DNA of 64,000 nt from Microbacterium luticocti DSM 19459 (GTDB lineage Bacteria; Actinomycetota; Actinomycetes; Actinomycetales; Microbacteriaceae), in contig NZ_AULS01000004.1 in assembly GCF_000422405.1 (NCBI RefSeq), positions 1 through 64,000 on the forward strand, written 5' to 3'. The translations under genes and the position numbers were made by a program. The notes under the pieces are model-generated. The model had not been told where the DNA came from and did not search any database. It saw nothing but the letters and a program-made list of their open reading frames with translations. This document shows positions 18,352 to 27,050 of the stretch, in pieces (the stretch's first letter is position 1; each line of letters opens with the position of its first letter).

Positions 18352-19272
18352 ATGAAGATTGCGGTGGTCGGCAGCTACGGCGTCGGCCTGACGATGCGAG
18401 TGCCGCGGATGCCGGCTCCGGGAGAGACTCTCTCCGACGGCACGTTCGACGACGGGCACGGCGGCAAGGGATCCAACCAGGCGATCGGCGCCGCGCGGCT
18501 GGGGGCGGGCGTATCGTTCCTCACCGCCATCGGCGACGACGGCTACGGGGTCGCCGCGAAACAGCTCTGGCAGCGGGAGGGCGTCGACAGCCGGCACGTC
18601 GTGGTCGTCGAGGACGCGGCGACGATGGTGGGATTCATCCTCGTGGAGCCCAGCGGCGAGAACCGTATCGTCATCGCTCCCGGTGCGCTGGACGCGCTGG
18701 ATGTCTCCGCCGTCGAGACCTTCCGTGAGGAGATCGCCTCCTCCGACGTCCTCGTCGTCTCGATGGAGATCCCCCTTGACGCGGTCGTCGCAGCCCTCCG
18801 AATCGGGCGGGAGGAGGGCACCCTCACGCTGCTGAACCCCGCACCGGCGAAGCGCCTGCCTGACGAGGCGTGGAAGTACATCGACGTCGTCACCCCGAAC
18901 CAGTCGGAGGCGCCCGTGCTGCTCGGCCTCCAAGCGGATCACGGACTCGACGACGCCGAGCTGGTCTCCCGCCTCGTATCGCGGTCGGGCGCACGCGTGA
19001 TCCTCACGCGCGGCGAGGCCGGCGCCCTGCTGGCCACCAGCGACGGCGTGACCGCCGTGGCGCCCGTCCGCGTTGAGGACGTCGTCGACACGACCGGCGC
19101 CGGCGACTCGTTCACCGCAGCACTCGCGGTCGGTCTCGCCGGAGGTGCGGAGCTGGCCGCCGCGGCCCGCGGCGCGGCGCATGCCGCCGCGCACACCGTC
19201 ACGATCGCCGGAGTCATCCCGGCGCTTCCGACCCGTGCTGATCTTCCCTTCCCGATCGGAGCGAACCGATGA
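18352..19272 (+). CDS. PfkB-family sugar kinase, ribokinase or deoxyribokinase type (306 aa)
   Basis: Carbohydrate kinase of the ribokinase fold that would phosphorylate the imported sugar in the cytoplasm. Visible are the N-terminal DxHGGKGSNQA-type substrate motif (GHGGKGSNQAIGAARLG, about residues 35-51), a central ATP-binding region (ILTRGEAGALL) and the C-terminal GAGDSFTAAL anion-hole motif with the catalytic Asp, about 248-257. ATG 18352 starts the conserved MKIAVVGSYG; an upstream ATG in the same frame lacks support. The stop overlaps the permease start (ATGA), and an RbsD pyranase and a DeoC-like aldolase follow in the operon. This makes a 2-deoxy-D-ribose kinase (DeoK-like) as likely as ribokinase. 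The sugar cannot be settled from sequence alone. Confidence 0.85.
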   Translation: MKIAVVGSYGVGLTMRVPRMPAPGETLSDGTFDDGHGGKGSNQAIGAARLGAGVSFLTAIGDDGYGVAAKQLWQREGVDSRHVVVVEDAATMVGFILVEPSGENRIVIAPGALDALDVSAVETFREEIASSDVLVVSMEIPLDAVVAALRIGREEGTLTLLNPAPAKRLPDEAWKYIDVVTPNQSEAPVLLGLQADHGLDDAELVSRLVSRSGARVILTRGEAGALLATSDGVTAVAPVRVEDVVDTTGAGDSFTAALAVGLAGGAELAAAARGAAHAAAHTVTIAGVIPALPTRADLPFPIGANR

Positions 19273-20270
19273 CCGCCACCGCCGTGAGCGCGCGCCGTGC
19301 CGCCTTCAACCCGCGCAAGCTTCTCCACGCCCGCGAGGTCGGCGTGCTCGCGGCCCTCGTGCTGCTGATCATCCTCGGTGCCATCCTCTCGCCCAGCTTC
19401 CTCCAGACGGGCAACCTGCTCTCCGTCGGACAGCAGATCTCCCAGATCGGGATCATGGCGATCGGTGCGACCTTCGTCATCATCAATGCCGAGATCGACC
19501 TCTCGGTCGGGTCCATCTACGCTCTGGCCGCGATCTGCACCGGGATGGCGATCGCCGCCGGCACGCCCTGGCCTCTCGCGTCGGCGCTGGGCGTCGCCGT
19601 CGGCACGGTCGCCGGCATCCTGAACGGACTCGCGGTCGTCCTGCTCGGCGTGCCGAGCTTCATCGTCACCCTCGGCACGCTGAGCGTGTTCCGTGGCGTC
19701 GCGCTTCTGATCTCGGACGGAGCCCCCATCTCGCTCAGCTCGAGCCGGCCCGGCGTCGCCGAGTTCAACCTGCTCGGGCAGGGCCGGCTGTTCGGGATCG
19801 TCCCGATGCAGTTCGTGATCTTCGTCGTGCTGGCCGCGATCGGCATCGTGCTGCTGTCTCGCTCGCGACTCGGGTTCAACACCTACGCGGTCGGCGGGAA
19901 CAAGGAGGCCGCACGACTGGTCGGCATCGACGTGAAGACGGTCAAGGTGGCCGCGTTCGCACTCTCCGGGTTCACGGCCGCCGTCGCCGGGGTGCTGGGG
20001 CTCTCGTTCCTCTCCTACGTGCAGGGCGTGACCGGCACTGGCCTCGAGCTCACCGTGATCTCCGCTGTCATCATCGGTGGCGCGGCCCTCTTCGGCGGGT
20101 CCGGGACGATGTGGGGGACCATCATCGGCGTCGTCTTCATCGGCATCCTGCAGAACATCCTCAACATCAACGGGATCTCGTCGTTCTGGCAGACCGTGAT
20201 CACGGGTCTCGTCATCATCGCCGCCGTCGCGGCCGACACATGGCAGCAACGTCGGAAGAGCAAGGCCTGA
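19269..20270 (+). CDS. ABC sugar transporter permease, RbsC type (333 aa)
   Basis: Inner-membrane permease of the CUT2 class (ribose, autoinducer-2, deoxy-sugars). About ten hydrophobic segments are visible, starting with VGVLAALVLLIILGAILSPSF near residue 27, plus the family hallmarks AEIDLSVGSIYALAA (near 76) and GxxxAVGGNKEAARLVGID (near 205-222), the loop that contacts the ATPase. The start overlaps the kinase stop by four bases. CUT2 transporters use one permease gene as a homodimer with a double ATPase, and both partners are present downstream. Length is normal. Confidence 0.9.
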   Translation: MTATAVSARRAAFNPRKLLHAREVGVLAALVLLIILGAILSPSFLQTGNLLSVGQQISQIGIMAIGATFVIINAEIDLSVGSIYALAAICTGMAIAAGTPWPLASALGVAVGTVAGILNGLAVVLLGVPSFIVTLGTLSVFRGVALLISDGAPISLSSSRPGVAEFNLLGQGRLFGIVPMQFVIFVVLAAIGIVLLSRSRLGFNTYAVGGNKEAARLVGIDVKTVKVAAFALSGFTAAVAGVLGLSFLSYVQGVTGTGLELTVISAVIIGGAALFGGSGTMWGTIIGVVFIGILQNILNINGISSFWQTVITGLVIIAAVAADTWQQRRKSKA

Positions 20271-20355
20271 GCCGGCTACCCGGGCCCGCTCTGTCGCGCC
20301 TACGAGGCGCATCACCCATCACCATCATCAAGAAGTTCGGATCAAAGGAGCACCG

Positions 20356-21384
20356 ATGTCCCTCCGTATTCGCGCCCAACGCCTGATCGCGTGGAGCGCC
20401 CTGGCCGCTGCGGCCGCCCTGTCCCTAACCGGCTGCGGCGCGATCACCTCCGGTGCGCCCGGCGCCGGCGGCGACGGCGAGTTCCATCTCGCCGACTACA
20501 TCCAGAAGCGCATCGACGATGGCGAGACGCTGCGCATCAAGCTCAGCTACCACGACCCGTCGCTCGCCTTCGCGACCCCCATCAAGGCCGGCATGCAGAA
20601 GGCGGGCACCGAGCTCGGCGTCGACGTGCAGCTCATCGGCCCAACCGGCGGCGACGCGGCCAAGCAGGTGTCCGAGCTGCAGACCCTCATCCAGCAGAAG
20701 TCCGTGGACGGACTCGCGGTCTCGTCGGCGTCCAGCGATGCGCTCAAGCCCGTGATCGCGCAGGCGTATGACGCCGGCATCCCGATCATCTCGTTCAACA
20801 CCGACAACCCGGACTCGAAGCAGATGGCTTTCGTCGGCCAGGACCTCACAGCATCCGGGCAGTCCGAGGCCGAGAAGCTCGTCGAGACGGTCGGCAAGGA
20901 CACGGCCGGCAAGGTCGTCGTGTTCTCCCTCGACACCGGGGCCGGCTGGTCGCACGACCGCTTCAGCGGATTCCAGAAGGGCATCGAAGGCAGCAAGCTG
21001 ACCGTCGTCGGCCCCGTGAACGTGGGCAACGAGCCCAACGCCGCCTACAACACCGTCGAATCGACGATGGCCGGTCAGTCCGACGTCGTGGCTGTCGCCG
21101 GTCTCGACTGCTGCTCCACGACGGCCGCCGCGAAGTGGATCGACCAGTCCGGCAACGCCGGGAAGATCGCCATGGGCGGTTTCGACCTGCTCTCGGCCAC
21201 CGTTGAGTACATCCAGAAGGGCGTCGTGTCCTTCACGATCAGCCAGAACCCGACCGAGCAGGGCTACCAGGCGGTCAAGGTGCTCGCCGACTTCCTGAAG
21301 AACGGTACAGCCATCGCCGGCGTCGACACCGGTGCGCAGTTCATCGCCAAGGACAACCTGTCCGAGGCGACGGTGGAGGACTGA
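20356..21384 (+). CDS. Sugar ABC transporter substrate-binding lipoprotein, RbsB type (342 aa)
   Basis: Periplasmic-binding-protein fold of the type 1 (ribose/galactose) class. The signal peptide ends in lipobox LTGC with the lipidated Cys at residue 27. The mature part shows two Rossmann-like lobes, including SYHDPSLAFATPIKAGMQKA, VDGLAVSSAS and IPIISFNTDNPDSKQ, where the hinge and ligand contacts usually lie. AAAGGAG at 20344-20350 is a strong ribosome-binding site for the ATG at 20356. The 85 bases separating it from the permease contain no clear promoter, so it is probably co-transcribed with extra ribosome loading, as is usual for binding proteins. Confidence 0.9.
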   Translation: MSLRIRAQRLIAWSALAAAAALSLTGCGAITSGAPGAGGDGEFHLADYIQKRIDDGETLRIKLSYHDPSLAFATPIKAGMQKAGTELGVDVQLIGPTGGDAAKQVSELQTLIQQKSVDGLAVSSASSDALKPVIAQAYDAGIPIISFNTDNPDSKQMAFVGQDLTASGQSEAEKLVETVGKDTAGKVVVFSLDTGAGWSHDRFSGFQKGIEGSKLTVVGPVNVGNEPNAAYNTVESTMAGQSDVVAVAGLDCCSTTAAAKWIDQSGNAGKIAMGGFDLLSATVEYIQKGVVSFTISQNPTEQGYQAVKVLADFLKNGTAIAGVDTGAQFIAKDNLSEATVED

Positions 21385-21389
21385 GGACG

Positions 21390-22928
21390 ATGCTCCCGTC
21401 GCAGAGCGGTGAGGCGCCGCCTCGCGAAGTCGCCGTCCGGATCGAGGGGGTCACGCGCAGCTTCGGCCCCGTCAAGGCCCTGGACGACGTCAGCTTCGAC
21501 ATCACCGCAGGCGAGATCACGGCTCTCCTGGGCGAAAACGGCGCGGGCAAGTCGACCCTGCTGAAGATCCTCGCGGGTCTGCAGCCGCCCAGCGGCGGGA
21601 GCATCACGGTCTTCGGCGAGCAGATCTCGTCGTACGACCCGAACACGGTGCTCACGAAGCACTCGGTCGCGATCGTCCCGCAGGAGCTGTCGTTGCTGCC
21701 CGATCGCACGGTCGCGGAGAACATCCTCGTGGGCGTCGAGCCCGGGTCGCGCCTCTTCCCCGCCAAGCGCAGGATGCAGGAGCGCGCGAGCGACCTCCTC
21801 GGCGAGCTCGGCCTCGACATCGATCCGTCCGCGGGGCTCCGCGGTCTCGACCTGGCCATCCAGCAGCTGGTCGTGGTGGCGCGGGCCGTCGCCCGCGGAT
21901 GCCGGGTCCTCATCCTCGACGAGCCCACGGCGATGCTGACCCCGGCCGAATCGGACCGTCTGTTCGACCTGATGGGGCGGCTCAAGCAGGCGGGGACCAC
22001 GATGGTCTACGTCTCTCACCGGATGCCGGAGGTCTTCGCGCTGTGCGACCGCGTCGAGGTGCTGCGGGACGGGCGGCACGTCGGCTCGTGGCGGCGAGAC
22101 GAGGTCACCCCCGAGCGGGCGGTCGCGGCGATGGTGGGTCGAGAGCTCGGGCACTTCGCGGGGCGGGAGCACGCGGCCACGGCGGCGGACGTGGCCCCTG
22201 CGCTCGTCGTGGACGGTCTGAGCGGGCCGCGTCACGATAATGTCAGCTTCGACGTCCGACCCGGCGAGATCGTCGGCGTCGCCGGACTGCCCGACTCCGG
22301 CCGTGTCGAGCTGCTGGCGAACATCTTCGGGGCCGTCCCGGGCCGTCGCGGCACCGTCTCCATACTCGGAGAGGCCTACGACGCCCGCACACCGGCGAAG
22401 AGCGTCCGTCGCCGACTCGGCTTCCTTCCCGGGGAGCGCCGGGCCCAGGGACTGCTCACCACGATGTCGGTGGCCGAGAACATCGGGGCGCTGGTCACCG
22501 GGCGCTTCTCCCGCGCTGGCCTGCTCCGGCGTCGTCATCTCGACGCGTACGCCGGCACCCTCGCGAAGAGGATGCACGTCAAGACGGCCGCGACGTCGCA
22601 GCCGATCACGAGCCTGTCGGGCGGCAACCAGCAGAAGGCGCTGCTTGCACGACTGCTGGCGATCGATCCGAAGGTCCTGATGCTCGACGAGCCCACGCGA
22701 GGGGTGGATGTCGGGGCGAAGGTCGAGATCTACGAGGAGATGTTCCAGCTCGCGGACCGGGGGATTGCGATCGTGTGCTCGTCATCCGATCTGCCCGAAC
22801 TGCTCACGGCGACCGACCGGATCATCGTCATGTCCCAGGGCCGCGTCGCCGGGATCCTCGAGACCGCACAGGCCACCGAAGAGTCCATCATGGCGCTCGC
22901 CACGGGCGCCGGAAGCGAAGCCGCGTAA
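21390..22928 (+). CDS. Sugar ABC transporter ATPase, double domain, RbsA type (512 aa)
   Basis: Cytoplasmic energising subunit of the CUT2 importer, with two fused ABC domains. Domain 1 has Walker A GENGAGKST (Lys54) and a Walker B ending ILILDEPTAML (about 170-180). Domain 2 starts near 275; its Walker A is degenerate (GLPDSGRVELL), as is normal for RbsA, while the signature LSGGNQQKALLAR (about 412) and Walker B LMLDEPTRGVDVGAK are intact. The ATG is six bases after the binding-protein stop. Order permease, binding protein, ATPase differs from E. coli rbsDACB but all parts are present once. Confidence 0.9.
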   Translation: MLPSQSGEAPPREVAVRIEGVTRSFGPVKALDDVSFDITAGEITALLGENGAGKSTLLKILAGLQPPSGGSITVFGEQISSYDPNTVLTKHSVAIVPQELSLLPDRTVAENILVGVEPGSRLFPAKRRMQERASDLLGELGLDIDPSAGLRGLDLAIQQLVVVARAVARGCRVLILDEPTAMLTPAESDRLFDLMGRLKQAGTTMVYVSHRMPEVFALCDRVEVLRDGRHVGSWRRDEVTPERAVAAMVGRELGHFAGREHAATAADVAPALVVDGLSGPRHDNVSFDVRPGEIVGVAGLPDSGRVELLANIFGAVPGRRGTVSILGEAYDARTPAKSVRRRLGFLPGERRAQGLLTTMSVAENIGALVTGRFSRAGLLRRRHLDAYAGTLAKRMHVKTAATSQPITSLSGGNQQKALLARLLAIDPKVLMLDEPTRGVDVGAKVEIYEEMFQLADRGIAIVCSSSDLPELLTATDRIIVMSQGRVAGILETAQATEESIMALATGAGSEAA

Positions 22929-22949
22929 GGCGGAGACGAAAGGAACGAC

Positions 22950-23405
22950 ATGAAGCGTCACGGCATCCTCAACGCGCCCCTCAGCGGCGCCCTCGCCACG
23001 CTGGGGCACACCGACCTGATCATGGTGGTCGACGCCGGTTTCCCCATCCCGCCGGCGGCCGACCGGATCGACCTGGCCGTCGCCGAGAACCTGCCCGACC
23101 TGCGGACGGTGCTGGGGCTGATCGCCGACGAGCTCGTGGTCGAGGGGGTCGTGCGGGCCGATGAGGTCCCCACGAACAATCCGCGGTTGGACGCGTGGCT
23201 GCGGGAGCGGTTCGGCGACGCGGAGTTCAGCACCCGTCCGCATGCGGACGTGCTCGGTCAGCTCGCCGCGCAGGCCAAGGTGATCGTCCGCACAGGCGCC
23301 TTCGAGCCCTGGGGAAACGTCGGCCTGTACTGCGGTGTCGACGTGCCCAAGTGGTTCGGCGGCGAAGGCGTCGTCGCACCCGACTACTACGCCTCCAAGC
23401 TCTAG
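22950..23405 (+). CDS. rbsD: RbsD/FucU family sugar pyranase (151 aa)
   Basis: Converts the pyranose form of a pentose to the furanose form before phosphorylation. The active-site residues of RbsD are in their usual places: His20 in LGHTD and Asp28 in VVDAGFPIP, with the C-terminal GNVGLYCGVDVPKW segment that completes the neighbouring subunit's site. ATG 22950 follows AAAGGAA. Length is slightly above the E. coli protein. Its presence tells that the imported sugar is an aldopentose, deoxypentose or fucose-like sugar that needs ring interconversion. Confidence 0.88.
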   Translation: MKRHGILNAPLSGALATLGHTDLIMVVDAGFPIPPAADRIDLAVAENLPDLRTVLGLIADELVVEGVVRADEVPTNNPRLDAWLRERFGDAEFSTRPHADVLGQLAAQAKVIVRTGAFEPWGNVGLYCGVDVPKWFGGEGVVAPDYYASKL

Positions 23406-23435
23406 ACCCCAACCCAATCGAAAGAAGGACCTGAC

Positions 23436-24146
23436 GTGACAGACACGAGTGCCGCCCAGCCTCTCACCCTCACCCCGGCGGAGATGGCGCCGTTCATCCA
23501 GCACACGAAGATCGAGGTCGGTTCGACGCGCGACGAGATGATCGCGCATGCGCGCGAGGCCGTCGAGCACGGGTTCAACGCGGCCATGGTCCCGGCCTCC
23601 TGGGTCTCGCTCGTCGCGCGCGAGCTCGCCGGTACCGGCATCGAGGTCGCATCGGCCCTCGACTTCCCCACTGTGGGAGTCATGACCAGCGCCGGAAAAG
23701 CGGCGGAGGCCGAGCAGATCGCGAAGCAGGGCGCCACGCAGCTCGACATCGGCGTGCAGGTCGGCTGGCTCAAGAGCGGCATGTATGACGAGTTCCGGGA
23801 CGACATCGCCGGTGTCGTCCGCGCCAGCGGAATCCCAGTGAAAGTCATGCTGGAGCTCCCGCTGCTGACCGACGCCGAGAAGGAGGCCGCGGTCGAGCTC
23901 GCCATGGAGGCGGGTGCCGCGTACCTGAAGAACGCCTCCAGCGGACAGATCGAGACGGCGAACCCGGAGAGCATCCGCTATCTGGTCGACCGCGCCCGCG
24001 GGAACGTCAAGGTGAAGGCCTCGGGCTCCATCAAGAGCTACCGGCAGGCTCTCGAGCTGCTGCGGGCCGGAGCGGTGCTGCTGGGCACCAGCGCGGGGCT
24101 GTCGATCATCACCGACAGTGCGGACGAGAACACGACGAGCTACTGA
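23436..24146 (+). CDS. deoC: DeoC-family aldolase, deoxyribose-phosphate aldolase-like (236 aa)
   Basis: Class I aldolase with the DeoC barrel. By comparison with E. coli DeoC, the proton-relay Asp is D104 (QLDIGVQVG), the Schiff-base Lys is K165 (YLKNASSG, where DeoC normally has a K-T-S-T-G word), and the second Lys is K194 (VKVKASGSIKS). The catalytic set is therefore complete but the loop after K165 is divergent, so the true substrate may be a phosphorylated sugar other than 2-deoxyribose 5-phosphate. The GTG start at 23436 follows AAGAAGGA. It shares the operon with a kinase and an RbsD pyranase, giving a simple route: import, ring opening, phosphorylation, aldol cleavage to acetaldehyde and a triose phosphate. 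Confidence 0.82.
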   Translation: MTDTSAAQPLTLTPAEMAPFIQHTKIEVGSTRDEMIAHAREAVEHGFNAAMVPASWVSLVARELAGTGIEVASALDFPTVGVMTSAGKAAEAEQIAKQGATQLDIGVQVGWLKSGMYDEFRDDIAGVVRASGIPVKVMLELPLLTDAEKEAAVELAMEAGAAYLKNASSGQIETANPESIRYLVDRARGNVKVKASGSIKSYRQALELLRAGAVLLGTSAGLSIITDSADENTTSY

Positions 24147-24165
24147 GTGACACCCGTGCCGGTAG

Positions 24166-24210
24166 CGTATCGCCATCCACACCCAGAAGTGAGATAGGGA
24201 TGGTGATACG
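24166..24210 (+). promoter_or_regulatory. 13-bp inverted repeat before gntR
   Basis: CGTATCGCCATCC (24166-24178) and GGATGGTGATACG (24198-24210) pair at 12 of 13 positions around a 19-base loop. It lies between the aldolase stop and the GntR start, so it could be an autoregulatory operator or a hairpin ending part of the operon message. No T-run follows, which favours the operator reading. Confidence 0.5.
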
Positions 24211-24244
24211 CCATCGCGCAACCCATCACAGCCGAGGAGATCAC

Positions 24245-25003
24245 GTGAGCCCCGCGCACGCGAGCGACACCGACATCCAGAGGGAGCTGCCGGTCGCCAT
24301 CCACACCCAGATCTCCGACAGCTTCCGGGCGAAGATCGCGTCGGGCGAGTGGCCCGCCCACTACCGGCTGCAGAGCGAGCCCGAGCTCGCGACCCAGCTC
24401 GGCGTGAGCCGCGGCACGCTGCGCCGAGCGATGACCACGCTCATCGAGGAGGGGCTGCTGCGACAGGTCCGCGGACGCGGAACCTTCGTGACATCGACCA
24501 CGATCGAACCCGCCATCGCGCAGAAGCTCACCACACTCTCGGAGGACTTCGCGCGGCAAGGCATCGAGACGGCCACGCGCGTGATCGCGCAGGAGCTCAT
24601 CGTCCCGCCCCGCCCGGTCGCGGCGCTGCTGGAGGTGCCCGCCGGAGGTGCAGTCCTGCGCCTGGTGCGTCTTCGCAGCACGGCGGACGGACCAGTGACC
24701 CTCCTCTACAACTATGTCCGGACCGATTTCGCGCCCGGCATCGAGAACGTCGACTTCGAGACGCAGAGCCTGTTCGGAACGCTCGAAGGCCGGTATTCGC
24801 TCAACATTGGGAGCGCGAGGCGCACCTTCAGCGCCGAGGCTGCCGAGGGCGATGTCGCCGAGCTGCTCGACATCCCTTTGGGGCGGCCCGTGCAGTACCT
24901 CGAACAGGTGACCTACCTCTCGAACAACCACCCGATCGAGTACTCGGACGTCTGGATTCATTCCGGACGCCTGAGGGTGACCTCGATCCTCTCCCGGCGC
25001 TGA
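24245..25003 (+). CDS. GntR family transcriptional regulator, HutC/UTRA type (252 aa)
   Basis: Likely ligand-responsive repressor of the sugar operon. The N-terminal winged helix spans about residues 17-80 (LRRAMTTLIEEGLLRQVRGRG includes the recognition helix and wing), and the C-terminal UTRA effector domain runs to the end (RLVRLRSTADGPVTLLYNYV, QYLEQVTYLSNNHPIEYSDVWI). GTG 24245 was chosen because GAGGAG lies seven bases upstream; the longer frame from 24200 would start inside an inverted repeat. It is the last gene in the operon direction and is convergent with the sigma factor gene. The phosphorylated sugar is the expected effector for this subfamily. Confidence 0.88.
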   Translation: MSPAHASDTDIQRELPVAIHTQISDSFRAKIASGEWPAHYRLQSEPELATQLGVSRGTLRRAMTTLIEEGLLRQVRGRGTFVTSTTIEPAIAQKLTTLSEDFARQGIETATRVIAQELIVPPRPVAALLEVPAGGAVLRLVRLRSTADGPVTLLYNYVRTDFAPGIENVDFETQSLFGTLEGRYSLNIGSARRTFSAEAAEGDVAELLDIPLGRPVQYLEQVTYLSNNHPIEYSDVWIHSGRLRVTSILSRR

Positions 25004-25040
25004 CCGACGCGTCGCACCACGGCAGCCCTGCCTGGCACAG

Positions 25041-26291
25041 TCATCCGTCCCGGCCGAGCGCCTCGGTCTTCTCCCGGAGCACGCGTGCCTGTGCGGCATT
25101 GGCGGTGAGCGCCGCGGCGGTCAGCAGCTCCGACCGTGCCTCGTCCACCCGGCCCAGCTGCGCGAGCAACTCGCCGCGCACGCTCGGCACCAGGTGCGAG
25201 CCGCGCAGCGCATCCGACTCGGCAAGGGCGTCCACGATCTCCAGGGCCTCGGCCGGACCCTGCGCCATCGACACCGCCACCGCGCGGTTCAGCTCCACCA
25301 CCGGGTTCGGCGCGACGCGCCCCAGCACCTCGTACAGCGTGACGATCCGCGCCCAGTCGGTCTCGGCCACGCTCGGCGCGACCGCATGGCACTGCGCGAT
25401 CGCCGCCTGCAGGGCGTACGCGCCCCGGCCGGTCCTGCGCGCGCGAGCCACAGCATCCGCCCGCTGCAACGCCGCCACCGCACGCCGGATCTGCCCGTGG
25501 TCCCACCGCGACCGGTCCTGATCCGCCAGCAGCACCGGCGACCCCGCGCCGTCGACCCGCGCCGCGAACCGCGACCGCTGGAACTCCATCAGCGCCACCA
25601 GCGCCCACACCTCCGGCTCGCGCGGCAGCAGCCCCACCACCACTCGGCCGAGCCGGATCGCCTCGTCGGCCAGGTCGGGCCGCACCCACCGCTCGCCCGC
25701 CGTCGCGGCATACCCCTCGGTGAACACCAGGTACACCACCCCGAGCACGGCGCCCAGCCGCTCCCGCCACTGGGTCGGATCGGGCGTGGCGAACGGCACC
25801 CGCGCCGCCGCCAGCGCCTTCTTCGCCCGGGTGATGCGCGCCTGCACCGTCGGCACGCTCGTCAGCAGCATCCGCGCGATCTCGTCGGTCGACAGCCCCG
25901 CCACCACCCGCAGCGTCAACGCCACCTGCGACTCGCGCGACAGCGCCGGATGGCACGCCGTGAACACCAGCCGCAGCACGTCGTCGTCGATCGGCTGCCA
26001 GTCGTCGTCGGATGCCTCGTCGAGCGCCCGCGCGATCGCCGCGTACCTCTCGTCGAGGCGCTCCCGCCGCCGCCACGTGTCGATCGCGCGGCGCTTGGCC
26101 ACCGCGGTCAGCCACGCCCCCGGATTGTGCGGCACGCCGTCCCGCAGCCACGACCCCAGCGCCTCGACGAGCGCCTCCTGCGTGACATCCTCGGCCAGGC
26201 CGAGGTCGCCGGTCATCTTGGCGACGGATGCGGTGATCCGTGCGCCCTCGATGCGCCAGACGGCCTCGACCGTGCGCCGGGTGTCATCCAT
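25041..26291 (-). CDS. ECF42-type RNA polymerase sigma factor with C-terminal extension (416 aa)
   Basis: Extracytoplasmic-function sigma factor. Region 2 lies at about residues 8-75 (DVTQEALVEALGSW, AIDTWRRRERL), region 4 at about 112-165 (ALTLRVVAGLSTDEIARMLL ... VQARITRAKKAL), and a 250-residue helical, TPR-like extension follows (DUF6596 type). This architecture and the gene just upstream encoding a DGPF/YCII protein define the ECF42 group, in which the extension is thought to replace the anti-sigma factor as regulator. ATG 26291 was chosen because it begins the conserved MDDTRRTVEAVW; the frame stays open upstream but there overlaps the DGPF gene. No anti-sigma gene is adjacent. Confidence 0.88.
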   Translation of the reverse strand: MDDTRRTVEAVWRIEGARITASVAKMTGDLGLAEDVTQEALVEALGSWLRDGVPHNPGAWLTAVAKRRAIDTWRRRERLDERYAAIARALDEASDDDWQPIDDDVLRLVFTACHPALSRESQVALTLRVVAGLSTDEIARMLLTSVPTVQARITRAKKALAAARVPFATPDPTQWRERLGAVLGVVYLVFTEGYAATAGERWVRPDLADEAIRLGRVVVGLLPREPEVWALVALMEFQRSRFAARVDGAGSPVLLADQDRSRWDHGQIRRAVAALQRADAVARARRTGRGAYALQAAIAQCHAVAPSVAETDWARIVTLYEVLGRVAPNPVVELNRAVAVSMAQGPAEALEIVDALAESDALRGSHLVPSVRGELLAQLGRVDEARSELLTAAALTANAAQARVLREKTEALGRDG

Positions 26292-26319
26292 GGGTGCTCC
26301 GCTCGGCGTGCTCCCGCCC

Positions 26320-26739
26320 TCACGCCTGTTCGGCCTGGGCCCGCCACTCCTTCGACTTCTGCACGTACTCGTTGTCGGCGAACGCGTCGAAGTCCGCGTC
26401 CTCGTGCACGCGCCGCACCTCGAGCTTGCTGCCCGGACCCAGCGGGCAGCGCTTCGCCCACTCGAGGGCCTCTTCGGCCGTGGCGGTCTGCAGGATCCAG
26501 AAGCCGTTGAACAGCTCGTGCACCTCTCCGTACGGGCCGTCGCTGACGACCGGCGGCTGCGCCGAGAAGTCGACGACATACCCGGGCTCGTCGGCCAGAC
26601 CATCAGCGGCCAGCATCACCCCCGCCTTGATCAGCGACTCGTTGTACTTTCCCATCGCGGTCAGCACCTCGTTGAAGTCGACGTCCTTGTACGCCTCGAC
26701 CGCCTCGGCCGTGGCCCGCATGATCAGCATGTGCTTCAT
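26320..26739 (-). CDS. YciI/DGPF-domain protein paired with the sigma factor (139 aa)
   Basis: Small soluble protein of the YCII-like (DGPF) superfamily. The DGPY motif is seen in VVSDGPYGEVHELFNGFWIL (near residues 66-85), and the N-terminus MKHMLIMRA is typical. GGGAGCAG lies before the ATG. It is 28 bases upstream of the ECF42 gene on the same strand, the conserved arrangement for this sigma group. In characterised ECF42 loci DGPF proteins are the main targets of the sigma factor. The biochemical role is unknown. Confidence 0.88.
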   Translation of the reverse strand: MKHMLIMRATAEAVEAYKDVDFNEVLTAMGKYNESLIKAGVMLAADGLADEPGYVVDFSAQPPVVSDGPYGEVHELFNGFWILQTATAEEALEWAKRCPLGPGSKLEVRRVHEDADFDAFADNEYVQKSKEWRAQAEQA

Positions 26740-26900
26740 CTGACTGCTCCCTGTTCGGTGGGGATCTCTCGTCCCCTCTCACTATCGCGTCGAACGGGCG
26801 CGAGCGGAATCGACATCGTCGCGGGAATTCTTCGCTGCGCGTCGGAGTGCGGGCGGACCCGTCGTGCGATCCCGCCGACGGCGACCGGCCTGAGCGGGCC

Positions 26901-26966
26901 GTCGACAGGCTGAACCGGCGCGTCGAGGCCGCCGGGGGCGCGGGCCGCGTCATCCAGCCTGTCGAC
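26901..26966. repeat. Intergenic palindrome with 12-bp perfect arms
   Basis: GTCGACAGGCTG (26901-26912) is repeated inverted as CAGCCTGTCGAC (26955-26966) around 42 GC-rich bases. It lies in the 529-base divergent gap between the DGPF gene and the first toxin-antitoxin module. No gene is supported in that gap. Only one copy was found in the window. Confidence 0.6.
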
Positions 26967-27050
26967 GGCACATCTCCGGATCGAGCCCGTCGGTGATCGT
27001 CATCCGATCGTGTGCCGCTACTCGCACCATCACCCCGCGGCATCGCCGGC

